Part shown: positions 1-5,602 of the stretch, in pieces
How the letters are laid out: every line of letters starts with the position of its first letter
Position numbering within the stretch: the stretch's first letter is position 1
The notes under the pieces: model-generated
The model's database searches: none
What the model saw: only the letters and a program-made list of their open reading frames with translations
What the model was told of the DNA's origin: nothing
Translations under genes and position numbers: made by a program
Assembly: GCA_025357175.1 (NCBI GenBank)
Contig: JANXPS010000308.1
Location: 1-6,246, forward strand
Direction: 5' to 3'
DNA length: 6,246 nt
Origin: Deltaproteobacteria bacterium
Lineage (GTDB): Bacteria > Desulfobacterota > Deferrimicrobia > Deferrimicrobiales > Deferrimicrobiaceae

Positions 1-1090
1 GCCCGTTTTTCTCGAACCACTCGCTTGCCCGGTCGTGTAGCGCGCCGATTTCTTCGGGACATTCGGTGCGAAGGCGATTCAGGAGAAAATCGGAGAAGAG
101 GTGGTGGTAGCGGTACCAGGTGCGCTGGTCGTCGAGTCCGAAAATGAACAGGTTGCCGCTTTCGAGCGTTTCGAGCATTCGCATCCCGTTGCGTCCCCCG
201 GTCAGCCGGTCGCAGAGCGGCGCCGTCATCCGGTCGAGAATGGCGGTCTTCATCAGGAAGCTCTGCACATCCCGGGGTTGCCGCCGGAACACGTCCTCGA
301 GCAGGTATCCGGCGATCTTGCGCTGGACGCCGTTGACCGCCGCGACGACCAGGTCGGGGTTTTCCGCACCCTCGAATGTCATCGCCGCCAGTTGAAGGCC
401 CGTGATCCATCCCTCGGTGCGATCCCGGAGCGCCTCGACCTGACGGCCCGTCAATCCCAGGCCGCATGTTTCGTTCAGGTAAGCGTGGCTTTCGGACGGG
501 TTGAAACGGAGATCGTCCCAACGGATCTCAAGCAGGCCGCCCCGGATCCGGAGTCGCTCGACTGAAAGCGGCGGATTCTTCCGGGTGCCGATGACGAAGC
601 GGATGCCGTCAGCCGCGTTGCGGAGCAGGAAATCCATCAGGGCGTGGATCGCCTTCTCGCGGATCTCGTGGTAATCGTCGAGGAAGACGGTCAGCGGGAG
701 GCCATCCGCCTCGAGATCGCGCAGCAGGCTTTCGGCGACATATTCGATCGGGACGTCCGGCGTCGCGGCAAGCACTTCGAGCGCCTCCCGGCCGACGCCG
801 AGCCTGGCGGACCGGATCGCGGAGACCAGATTGACGAGAAAGCGGCGGGGCAGGTTGTCGAAATCGTCGAGGGAAAGCCATGCCGCGGGCTGGCCGGCGA
901 TCCTCAGCGCATGGTGCCACTCGGCCAGCAGCGTGGTTTTTCCGGCCCCGGCGGGCGCCGAAACGAGCGCAAGGCGGAACGGCTCCCCATCTCCCCCGGC
1001 AAACAGGCGGGGACGCGGCATGTGGCGAACCCCCTGAGAGGGCGGCCGCAGTTTCGTCTCGAGCGCGCGCCGTCCGAAGCCCGTATCCAT
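1..1090 (-). CDS. MalT/LuxR-family ATP-dependent transcriptional regulator, N-terminal part (C-terminus beyond window)
   Basis: The open frame runs from an ATG at 1090 to the left edge without a stop (363 codons). Seen: TKLRPP at residues 12-17 followed by RPRL (26-29), Walker A APAGAGKT (45-52), a Walker B-like strand ending in LDDY (137-140), and three signatures of this family: TEGWITGLQLAA (225-236), the segment around FLMKTAILDRM (278-288) and WYRYHHLFSDFL (325-336). Known for the family: such proteins are cytosolic STAND ATPases of about 900 residues with NTPase, winged-helix, TPR-like sensor and C-terminal LuxR helix-turn-helix parts; binding of an inducer and ATP drives assembly on DNA. 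The TPR and HTH parts would lie left of the window. An in-frame ATG at 1021 has a better SD (AGGGGG, minus strand 1035-1030), but starting there would lose the family-typical TKLRPP segment, so I prefer 1090. The gene is divergent from the radical SAM operon, which it may regulate (inference). The ligand is unknown. Confidence 0.88.
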   Translation of the reverse strand, partial: MDTGFGRRALETKLRPPSQGVRHMPRPRLFAGGDGEPFRLALVSAPAGAGKTTLLAEWHHALRIAGQPAAWLSLDDFDNLPRRFLVNLVSAIRSARLGVGREALEVLAATPDVPIEYVAESLLRDLEADGLPLTVFLDDYHEIREKAIHALMDFLLRNAADGIRFVIGTRKNPPLSVERLRIRGGLLEIRWDDLRFNPSESHAYLNETCGLGLTGRQVEALRDRTEGWITGLQLAAMTFEGAENPDLVVAAVNGVQRKIAGYLLEDVFRRQPRDVQSFLMKTAILDRMTAPLCDRLTGGRNGMRMLETLESGNLFIFGLDDQRTWYRYHHLFSDFLLNRLRTECPEEIGALHDRASEWFEKNG

Positions 1091-1097
1091 GGCTAGG

Positions 1098-1103
1098 ATT
1101 ATA
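1098..1103 (-). promoter_or_regulatory. Perfect TATAAT -10-like hexamer just upstream of the regulator start
   Basis: Read on the minus strand the hexamer is TATAAT, ending 7 bases before the ATG at 1090. If it is a real -10 element, transcription would begin almost at the start codon and the mRNA would be nearly leaderless. This agrees with the absence of any purine-rich SD before that ATG. No good TTGACA-like -35 lies 16-18 bases upstream (GCAAGC at the 17-base position), so the promoter would need an activator or would be weak. In GC-rich DNA a perfect TATAAT is uncommon, but one hexamer can arise by chance. Confidence 0.4.
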
Positions 1104-1107
1104 GATG

Positions 1108-1152
1108 AATTGGCGGGGCTGCTTGCTTTTACCGTCGATGCCCCCGACAATT
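1108..1152. promoter_or_regulatory. Imperfect inverted repeat in the divergent intergenic region (possible operator)
   Basis: The left arm AATTGGCGGGG (1108-1118) and right arm CCCCGACAATT (1142-1152) are reverse complements at 10 of 11 positions, separated by 23 bases. The pair lies inside the 67-base gap between the minus-strand regulator and the plus-strand radical SAM gene. The right arm ends 5 bases before the ATG at 1158, and the left arm lies just upstream of the TATAAT for the regulator. The arm centres are 34 bases apart, near three helical turns, which would suit a dimer or looping regulator. It could equally be chance; there is no T-run to make it a terminator. Confidence 0.35.
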
Positions 1153-1157
1153 GAAAG

Positions 1158-2978
1158 ATGACATTCAAACGTCCTCCCTCCCTCCCGACTCATCCCGCGG
1201 GAAGGTTTCTCCCCCAGCAGCTTTTTCCATCAGGCGAGCCGTTCGACGTCGTGCTGGTGACGGGCGACGCGTACGTCGATCACCCCGCGTTCGGGGCCGC
1301 CATCATCGCCCGCCATCTCGAATCGCTCGGATACAGCGTGGGAATCCTGGCGCAGCCTCCCTGGAAGGATGCGTCGGAGTTCAAAAGGCTGGGCCGCCCG
1401 CGGCTGTTCTTCGGCGTCACGGCGGGCAACCTCGATTCGATGGTGGCCAACTACACGCCCGACCGCCGTCACCGGGAAACGGATTCGTATTCCCCCGGCG
1501 GCCGGCCCGGCCTTCGCCCCGACCTGGCGACCGTCGTCTACGCGCATCGATGCCGGGAGGCGTTCCCCGGCGTGCCGATCGTCCTGGGCGGGATCGAGGC
1601 CAGCCTGAGGCGGCTGTCGCACTACGATTTCGTGCAGCAGAAAGTGCGCGGTTCGGTCCTGGCCGACGCCAAGGCCGATGTCCTCGTCTACGGCATGGGC
1701 GAGCGGGCGGTCGGAGAGCTGGCCCGGCATTACGCGGAGGGGCGCCCCCCCGAAGCCTTGCGGGAGATGGCGGGAATCGCCTACCTCTCGTCCACGCCGC
1801 CGGAGGGCGCGTGCGTGCTTCCTTCGACCGAGATCGCCGCGAAGACGACCGACGGGTTCTTCGAATTCTACAGGGCGTTCCGGGAAGCGAGCCTGGATCC
1901 GTCGCCGCCCGTTCAGGCGCAGCCGCACGGGAAGCGGTGGGTGGTCGTCAATCCACCTGCGGTTCCGCTCTCGCCGGAGGAACTCGACGCCTTGTATCGG
2001 CTCCCGTTCCTGCGCGCCTTTCCCCCGTCCTACGGCCGCGAGGGGGGGATCCCGGCACTCGAAACCGTCCGGACGTCGGTCGTGACGCACCGGGGGTGTT
2101 CGGGCGGGTGCGCCTTCTGCGCCCTCGGCGCCCACCAGGGACGGCAGGTCGTCAGCCGTTCGCCCGAAGGGATCATGGAAGAAGTACGTGGATTGGCCGA
2201 GCGCGCCGATTTCAAGGGGACGATCCAGGACCTGGGCGGCCCCACCGCCAACATGTACGGAAGCCGATGCGGCCTCGCCGGTGCGGAGGGCAAGCCGGGC
2301 TGTTCCCGGCCGAGCTGCCTGTGGCCGAAGATCTGCCGGCATCTCGAGGCGTCGGGCGAACCTCTCCGGAAACTGCTGGGCGACGTCCGCCGGATTCCCG
2401 GCGTCCGCCATGCGTTCGTGGCGTCCGGGCTGCGGCACGACCTGCTGATCCTGCCCGGCCAGCGGAACCTTTTCCGTGATCTCGTGGCGCACCACGTGAG
2501 CGGACGGATGAAGGTTGCGCCGGAACACATTTCTCCGGGGGTGCTTCGCCGGATGCGCAAGCCGCCGCTCGCCGCGTTCGAGGAATTCCTGCGGCTGTTC
2601 CACGAATTCCGGCAGGATGCCCGGAAGGATATCTTCCTGGTGCCCTACCTGGTTACCGGGCATCCGGGAACGGCCATGGAGGACGCGCTCGCGCTGGGCC
2701 GGTTCGTCATCGAAAAACTTGGGGGAGGCGTCGAGCAGGCCCAGCAGTTCACGCCCACGCCGATGACGGACTCGACCTGCATGTTCGTCACCGGGCGCGA
2801 TCCCGCGGACCGGGAGGCGGTCGAGATCCCCTCGGGCGGAGAGGCCAAGGTCCAGAAAGCGATCCTCGACCTGAAAAATCCGCGCAACGCCGAAAAGGCG
2901 GCTTCGCATTTCCGCCGGGTCGGGCGGATGGATCTTCTGAAGGGAATCACAACACGGAACGAAGGGGGAGGGCGATGA
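1158..2978 (+). CDS. ygiQ: YgiQ family radical SAM protein
   Basis: This 606-residue protein matches the YgiQ (UPF0313) family over its full length. Seen: the family N-terminal block VTGDAYVDHPAFG (34-46), FFGVTAGNLDSM (84-95) and GGIEASLRR (144-152); the radical SAM CxxxCxxC motif at C314, C318 and C321; SDLGGPTANMY-like residues (QDLGGPTANMY, 357-367); and a second cysteine group C371, C382, C387, C393. By family knowledge the three-cysteine motif binds a [4Fe-4S] cluster that cleaves S-adenosylmethionine to a 5'-deoxyadenosyl radical. The substrate of YgiQ is not established to my knowledge. It is probably cytosolic, with no signal peptide or membrane helix. The start is fixed by an in-frame TGA at 1152-1154, so ATG 1158 is the first possible codon. 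SD support is poor: only GAAAG directly abutting the ATG. It is shorter than E. coli YgiQ as I recall it, lacking that protein's long basic tail and part of the central insertion. It is the first gene of a likely operon. Confidence 0.95.
   Translation: MTFKRPPSLPTHPAGRFLPQQLFPSGEPFDVVLVTGDAYVDHPAFGAAIIARHLESLGYSVGILAQPPWKDASEFKRLGRPRLFFGVTAGNLDSMVANYTPDRRHRETDSYSPGGRPGLRPDLATVVYAHRCREAFPGVPIVLGGIEASLRRLSHYDFVQQKVRGSVLADAKADVLVYGMGERAVGELARHYAEGRPPEALREMAGIAYLSSTPPEGACVLPSTEIAAKTTDGFFEFYRAFREASLDPSPPVQAQPHGKRWVVVNPPAVPLSPEELDALYRLPFLRAFPPSYGREGGIPALETVRTSVVTHRGCSGGCAFCALGAHQGRQVVSRSPEGIMEEVRGLAERADFKGTIQDLGGPTANMYGSRCGLAGAEGKPGCSRPSCLWPKICRHLEASGEPLRKLLGDVRRIPGVRHAFVASGLRHDLLILPGQRNLFRDLVAHHVSGRMKVAPEHISPGVLRRMRKPPLAAFEEFLRLFHEFRQDARKDIFLVPYLVTGHPGTAMEDALALGRFVIEKLGGGVEQAQQFTPTPMTDSTCMFVTGRDPADREAVEIPSGGEAKVQKAILDLKNPRNAEKAASHFRRVGRMDLLKGITTRNEGGGR
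2963..2972 (+). promoter_or_regulatory. Ribosome binding site for the SDR gene, inside the ygiQ 3' end
   Basis: The purine run AGGGGGAGGG sits in the last codons of the radical SAM gene. Three ATG codons follow in frame at 2975, 2978 and 2981. From the GGAGG core (2967-2971) the spacers are 3, 6 and 9 bases, so the second or third ATG is better placed than the first, and the first Met residues of the SDR may not be made. The ATGA overlap at 2975-2978 suggests translational coupling. Confidence 0.65.
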
Positions 2979-3724
2979 TGATGACTGGAAAGGTGGCGAT
3001 CGTAACGGGGGCGTCCCGCGGAATCGGCGCTGCCACCGCCAAACGGCTCGCGGCGCATGGGGCGGTTGTGGCGGTCAACTACATGAACAGCCGTGATGCA
3101 GCCGAAGCGGTGGTCCGGGAAATCGTGGCGGGCGGGGGAAAGGCGATTGCCGTGCAGGCCGACGTCCGCGATGCGGCACAGGTCGAGGCGATGGCGGCGA
3201 CGGTCGCCGGCGCGCTCGGAGCTGTCGACATCCTCGTCCTGAACGCGAGCATCAATTTCCCGATCGTCCCGTTCCTGGCGTTCCGGTGGGAGGATTTCGA
3301 GGCCAAGCTGACCGGCGAGCTCAAGTCGGCCTTCTTCTGCTGCAAGGCGTTCGTCCCCGGGATGGTCGAGCGAAAGCGGGGTTCCATCGTGGCGGTCAGC
3401 AGCGGCCTGTCGCGTCACCCGGGCTACGGCTTCTGCGCCCACTCGACCGCGAAATCCGGACTGGACGCCTTCATGAAATCGCTCGCCCTCGAGCTCGGGC
3501 CGAGCGGCGTGCGGGTCAACGTCGTCGCGCCGGGGCTCACCGAAACGGACGCGACGTCGTTTCTCAAGCCCGAGTACAAGGAAGGGGCGGCCAAGGCGAC
3601 ACCGTTGCAGCGGATCGGCGTTCCGGAGGACGTGGCGGGGGCGGTGCTCTTCATGGCTTCCGACGAGGCGCGCTTCGTGACCGGCGGGTATCTGCCGGTG
3701 AGCGGCGGCGTCCAGATGCTCTGA
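2975..3724 (+). CDS. FabG-like short-chain dehydrogenase/reductase with altered active site
   Basis: The 249-residue length is typical of classical SDRs, cytosolic NAD(P)-dependent oxidoreductases with one Rossmann domain. Seen: nucleotide-binding TGASRGIG (11-18), where Arg15 and the NY after strand 2 (35-36) are FabG-like and suggest NADP; ADV (62-64); NAS (90-92) where NAG is usual; VNVVAPG (181-187); and the C-terminal PEDVAGAVLFMAS...VTGGYLPVSGG block. Active site: Ser143 stands 13 residues before the YxxxK position, as in FabG, and Lys160 is present, but the Tyr position is His156 (CAC, 3440-3442) in AHSTAK. The helix-4 Asn expected in a segment like NLKGVF aligns with Glu115 in ELKSAF. 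The usual Asn-Ser-Tyr-Lys set thus reads Glu-Ser-His-Lys. The frame and fold are otherwise intact, so decay is unlikely. It may be a variant subfamily with different chemistry or a non-catalytic binding protein. The substrate cannot be told. The gene overlaps ygiQ by 4 bases. The start may be 2978 or 2981 rather than 2975. Confidence 0.92.
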   Translation: MMMTGKVAIVTGASRGIGAATAKRLAAHGAVVAVNYMNSRDAAEAVVREIVAGGGKAIAVQADVRDAAQVEAMAATVAGALGAVDILVLNASINFPIVPFLAFRWEDFEAKLTGELKSAFFCCKAFVPGMVERKRGSIVAVSSGLSRHPGYGFCAHSTAKSGLDAFMKSLALELGPSGVRVNVVAPGLTETDATSFLKPEYKEGAAKATPLQRIGVPEDVAGAVLFMASDEARFVTGGYLPVSGGVQML

Positions 3725-3740
3725 TCGATCCGGCGGAGGA

Positions 3741-4757
3741 ATGATGGTCAACGGCAACGGCAACGGAAAAAACGGAAACGGGCACCCGATCACGCCCGAA
3801 GAACTGGTCGGCGAGCTGCGCCAATCGGTCGACCGGCTTCCCGAAAGCGGGCTCGGACGCGCCGATCTGAAAATGCTCTCGAAGTCGTTCCGGGAGTTGG
3901 TTCACGCGTTCCGCCGATTCGAGTCGCTTCGCGAATTCCGGAAGGTTACGGTGTTCGGCTCCGCGCGCTGCAAGCCCGGGAGTCCGGCCTACGCCCAGGC
4001 CGAGGCGTTCGGCCGCGAGATGGCGGCGCGCGGCTGGATGGTCGTCACCGGAGGCGGCCCCGGCATCATGGAGGCGGCCCACGTCGGTGCGGGCCGTGAC
4101 CTGTCGCTCGGGATCAACATCCTTCTCCCCTTCGAACAGCACGACAACAAGGTGCTCGAAGGGGGCGTCAACACGATCCACACGAAATATTTCTTCACCC
4201 GCAAGCTGTTGTTCGTGAAGGAGTCGCAGGGGGTCGCGCTTTTCCCGGGCGGCTTCGGGACGCTGGACGAGGCGTTCGAGGTGCTGACGCTCCTCCAGAC
4301 GGGCAAGAGCCACCCGTTCCCGGTCGTCCTCGTCGACGAGCCGGGGGGCTGGTACTGGCGCGCGTTCGAACAGTTCGTCGAGCGCGACATCAAGGCGGAA
4401 GGCTGGATCTCGGGCGATGACACCTCGCTGTTCCGGATCACCGACAAGGTCGAGGAGGCGGTCGAGGCGATCGAGTCGTTCTACCGTGTTTACCACAGCA
4501 TGCGCTACGTCGGTCCCGATCTCGTCATCCGGTTGAAAAAAACGCCCGATGCGCCGTTCGTCGAGCAACTCGGCGTCCTGTTCGGCGATCTCCTTTCCGA
4601 AGGGGGCTACCGTGTGACCGGGGCGCTGCCCGACGAGGCGAACGAGCCGGAGTTCGCGGAATTGCCCCGCCTGGTATTCCGCTTCAACCGCCGCGATTTC
4701 GGCCGCCTGAGGTTGTTGATCGACGCGCTGAACGCCCCGCAGAGCCGCCCGCGCTGA
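3741..4757 (+). CDS. LOG-family (TIGR00730-type) Rossmann-fold protein with long C-terminal extension
   Basis: Seen in this 338-residue protein: a low-complexity Asn-Gly N-terminus (4-14), a helical stretch (about 17-66), then the LOG core: VFGSAR (71-76), GGGPGIMEAA (104-113), the TRK of FFTRKLLF (153-155) and the signature PGGFGTLDE (169-177). Known for the family: LOG proteins hydrolyse nucleoside 5'-monophosphates (cytokinin riboside monophosphate in plants, other NMPs in bacteria) to base plus ribose 5-phosphate; they were long misnamed lysine decarboxylases. The usual LOG length is about 180-220 residues. Here about 90 more follow (from about 248), with a strand-helix-strand pattern (LVIRL, a helix near 273-287, YRVTGAL, RLVFRF, a final helix) that could be a small ACT-like ligand domain (inference). 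GGAGG at 3735-3739 sits one base before ATG 3741 and four before ATG 3744, so the second Met may be the true start. The gene lies 16 bases after the SDR and is the last gene of the operon. Confidence 0.9.
   Translation: MMVNGNGNGKNGNGHPITPEELVGELRQSVDRLPESGLGRADLKMLSKSFRELVHAFRRFESLREFRKVTVFGSARCKPGSPAYAQAEAFGREMAARGWMVVTGGGPGIMEAAHVGAGRDLSLGINILLPFEQHDNKVLEGGVNTIHTKYFFTRKLLFVKESQGVALFPGGFGTLDEAFEVLTLLQTGKSHPFPVVLVDEPGGWYWRAFEQFVERDIKAEGWISGDDTSLFRITDKVEEAVEAIESFYRVYHSMRYVGPDLVIRLKKTPDAPFVEQLGVLFGDLLSEGGYRVTGALPDEANEPEFAELPRLVFRFNRRDFGRLRLLIDALNAPQSRPR
3750..3782 (+). repeat. Short AACGGN hexanucleotide tract at the start of the LOG gene
   Basis: Five AACGGN units (three, then an AAA codon, then two) encode NGNGNG-K-NGNG just after the start codon. 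The tract is in frame, so gain or loss of a unit would only change the length of a flexible N-terminal tail. A run of AAC/GGN codons near the start also lowers local GC content, which may ease initiation. Confidence 0.7.
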
Positions 4758-4772
4758 AACGCGGGCGGGGCT
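4743..4772 (+). terminator. GC-rich hairpin around the LOG stop codon, probable operon terminator
   Basis: The left arm 4743-4753 (AGCCGCCCGCG) pairs with 4760-4772 (CGCGGGCGGGGCT), giving 11 base pairs with a two-base GG bulge on the right arm. The six-base loop CTGAAA contains the TGA stop codon (4755-4757). It is followed by GTTTCGCTCT, only moderately T-rich, so termination may be partial or need Rho. Position and strand fit the end of the ygiQ-SDR-LOG operon. Confidence 0.55.
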
Positions 4773-4792
4773 GTTTCGCTCTAAGTACCGAA

Positions 4793-4797
4793 AGGAG
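4793..4797 (+). promoter_or_regulatory. Ribosome binding site that fixes the TTG start of the DUF1499 gene
   Basis: AGGAG (within AAAGGAG) lies 8 bases before TTG 4806, an ideal spacing. The first in-frame ATG (4839) has no comparable SD, so the rare TTG start is preferred. I saw no convincing promoter in the 48-base gap after the LOG gene, so read-through from the upstream operon remains possible. Confidence 0.65.
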
Positions 4798-4805
4798 CGT
4801 CGGCC

Positions 4806-5564
4806 TTGGATATCACCGGGAATCGGGCAGCGTCCGGAATGAGATGGCTGGTTTGGGCGGGGTTGCTGGTTTCAGCCGCGGCGCTTGTCGTGGAAGCGGG
4901 AGCGGGCGAGGGGACGCGGTTCGGTTGGTGGCCGTTCCGGACCGGCTTCACGATGCTGGGCCGGGCGGTGTGGCTTGGCGGAGCGGGTGCGTTGCTCTCG
5001 GTTCTTGCGCTCTTCGCGGGCGGACGCCGGCCGCGGAAATGGGGGGATGCGATGGGTGCGACGGGCGTGTTACTCGGGTTGTTGGCGATCGCGATCCCCG
5101 GCAGCTTCTATTGGACCGCGAAGCACGTTCCCATGATCCACGACATCACGACCGACACGCAGGACCCGCCCCGTTTCGTCGCCTTGCTGGATGCGCGTAA
5201 AAACGCGCCCAACGGGATCGAATACGGCGGGGCGGAAGTGGCCGGCAAGCAACGGATTGCCTACCCCGACATCCTCCCGGTCGATCGGGAGCTCGCGCCG
5301 CCCGCGGCTTTCGAGCGCGCCCTGGCGACGGCTCGCGGACTCGGCTGGCAGGTTGCGGCCGACAACGCGGCGGAAGGACGGATCGAGGCGACCGACACGA
5401 CGCGCTGGTTCGGATTCAAGGACGACGTGGTGATACGCGTCTCGGCGGGCCCCGGCGGAAAGGGCAGCCGGATCGACCTGCGGTCGGTTTCCCGGATCGG
5501 AAAGAGCGACCTCGGGAAGAACGCCTCCCGGATCCGTGCGTTCATCAAGGCATTCGACGGGTGA
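4806..5564 (+). CDS. DUF1499 domain membrane protein
   Basis: Seen in this 252-residue protein: three hydrophobic segments at about 13-30, 52-71 and 82-103, then a soluble C-terminal half carrying the DUF1499 pattern: IHDITTDTQDPPRF (111-124), EGRIEATDTTRWFGFKDD (190-207) and IDLRSVSRIGKSDLGKNA (223-240). DUF1499 proteins occur widely in bacteria and plants and have no settled biochemical role that I know of. By topology the domain would follow the third helix. Its side of the membrane is not certain, though the basic loop RRPRK (74-78) between helices 2 and 3 suggests that loop is cytoplasmic, which would place the DUF1499 domain outside. The start is TTG, chosen for its SD. The gene follows the LOG gene on the same strand across a hairpin, so it is probably a separate unit, and it converges on the efflux permease gene. 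Confidence 0.88.
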   Translation: MDITGNRAASGMRWLVWAGLLVSAAALVVEAGAGEGTRFGWWPFRTGFTMLGRAVWLGGAGALLSVLALFAGGRRPRKWGDAMGATGVLLGLLAIAIPGSFYWTAKHVPMIHDITTDTQDPPRFVALLDARKNAPNGIEYGGAEVAGKQRIAYPDILPVDRELAPPAAFERALATARGLGWQVAADNAAEGRIEATDTTRWFGFKDDVVIRVSAGPGGKGSRIDLRSVSRIGKSDLGKNASRIRAFIKAFDG

Positions 5565-5602
5565 GAACTGCGGGCTAGTGCGCGGGGGGCATCTCGCCCG
5601 TC
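5556..5602. other. Long-loop inverted repeat spanning the convergent stop codons
   Basis: GACGGGTGAG (5556-5565) can pair with CTCGCCCGTC (5593-5602) over 10 positions with one G-T wobble, around a 27-base loop. It covers both stop codons of the convergent DUF1499 and permease genes. No T-run follows on either strand, so it is not a typical intrinsic terminator. It may be a weak bidirectional transcription barrier or chance. Confidence 0.2.

Noticed and set aside
101..1096. Plus-strand frames of about 150 codons (101-565 and 644-1096)
   Set aside because: They are antisense to the MalT-like regulator, whose Walker A and family signatures read through the whole interval on the minus strand.
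1091..1157. The divergent gap as a riboswitch or small RNA gene
   Set aside because: At 67 bases, shared by two promoters, it is too short, and no terminator-like T-run follows the inverted repeat.
1151..2479. A 442-codon frame on the plus strand starting at TTG 1151 in another frame of ygiQ
   Set aside because: Its translation is a low-complexity Arg/Pro/Ala/Gly string with no domain, and it overlaps the well-supported ygiQ frame.
1230..2909. A 559-codon open frame on the minus strand, antisense to ygiQ
   Set aside because: It is Arg/Pro/Gly-rich with no recognisable motif and lies opposite a gene with full-length family similarity. Long antisense frames are expected in GC-rich coding DNA.
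2645..3793. A 382-codon minus-strand frame crossing the ygiQ-SDR-LOG junctions
   Set aside because: It spans two real gene boundaries, has shadow-type composition and has no motif. The plus-strand genes here are unambiguous.
3651..4568. A 305-codon minus-strand frame opposite the LOG gene
   Set aside because: It is Arg/Glu/Asp-rich with no family resemblance, and the LOG signature residues are clear on the plus strand.
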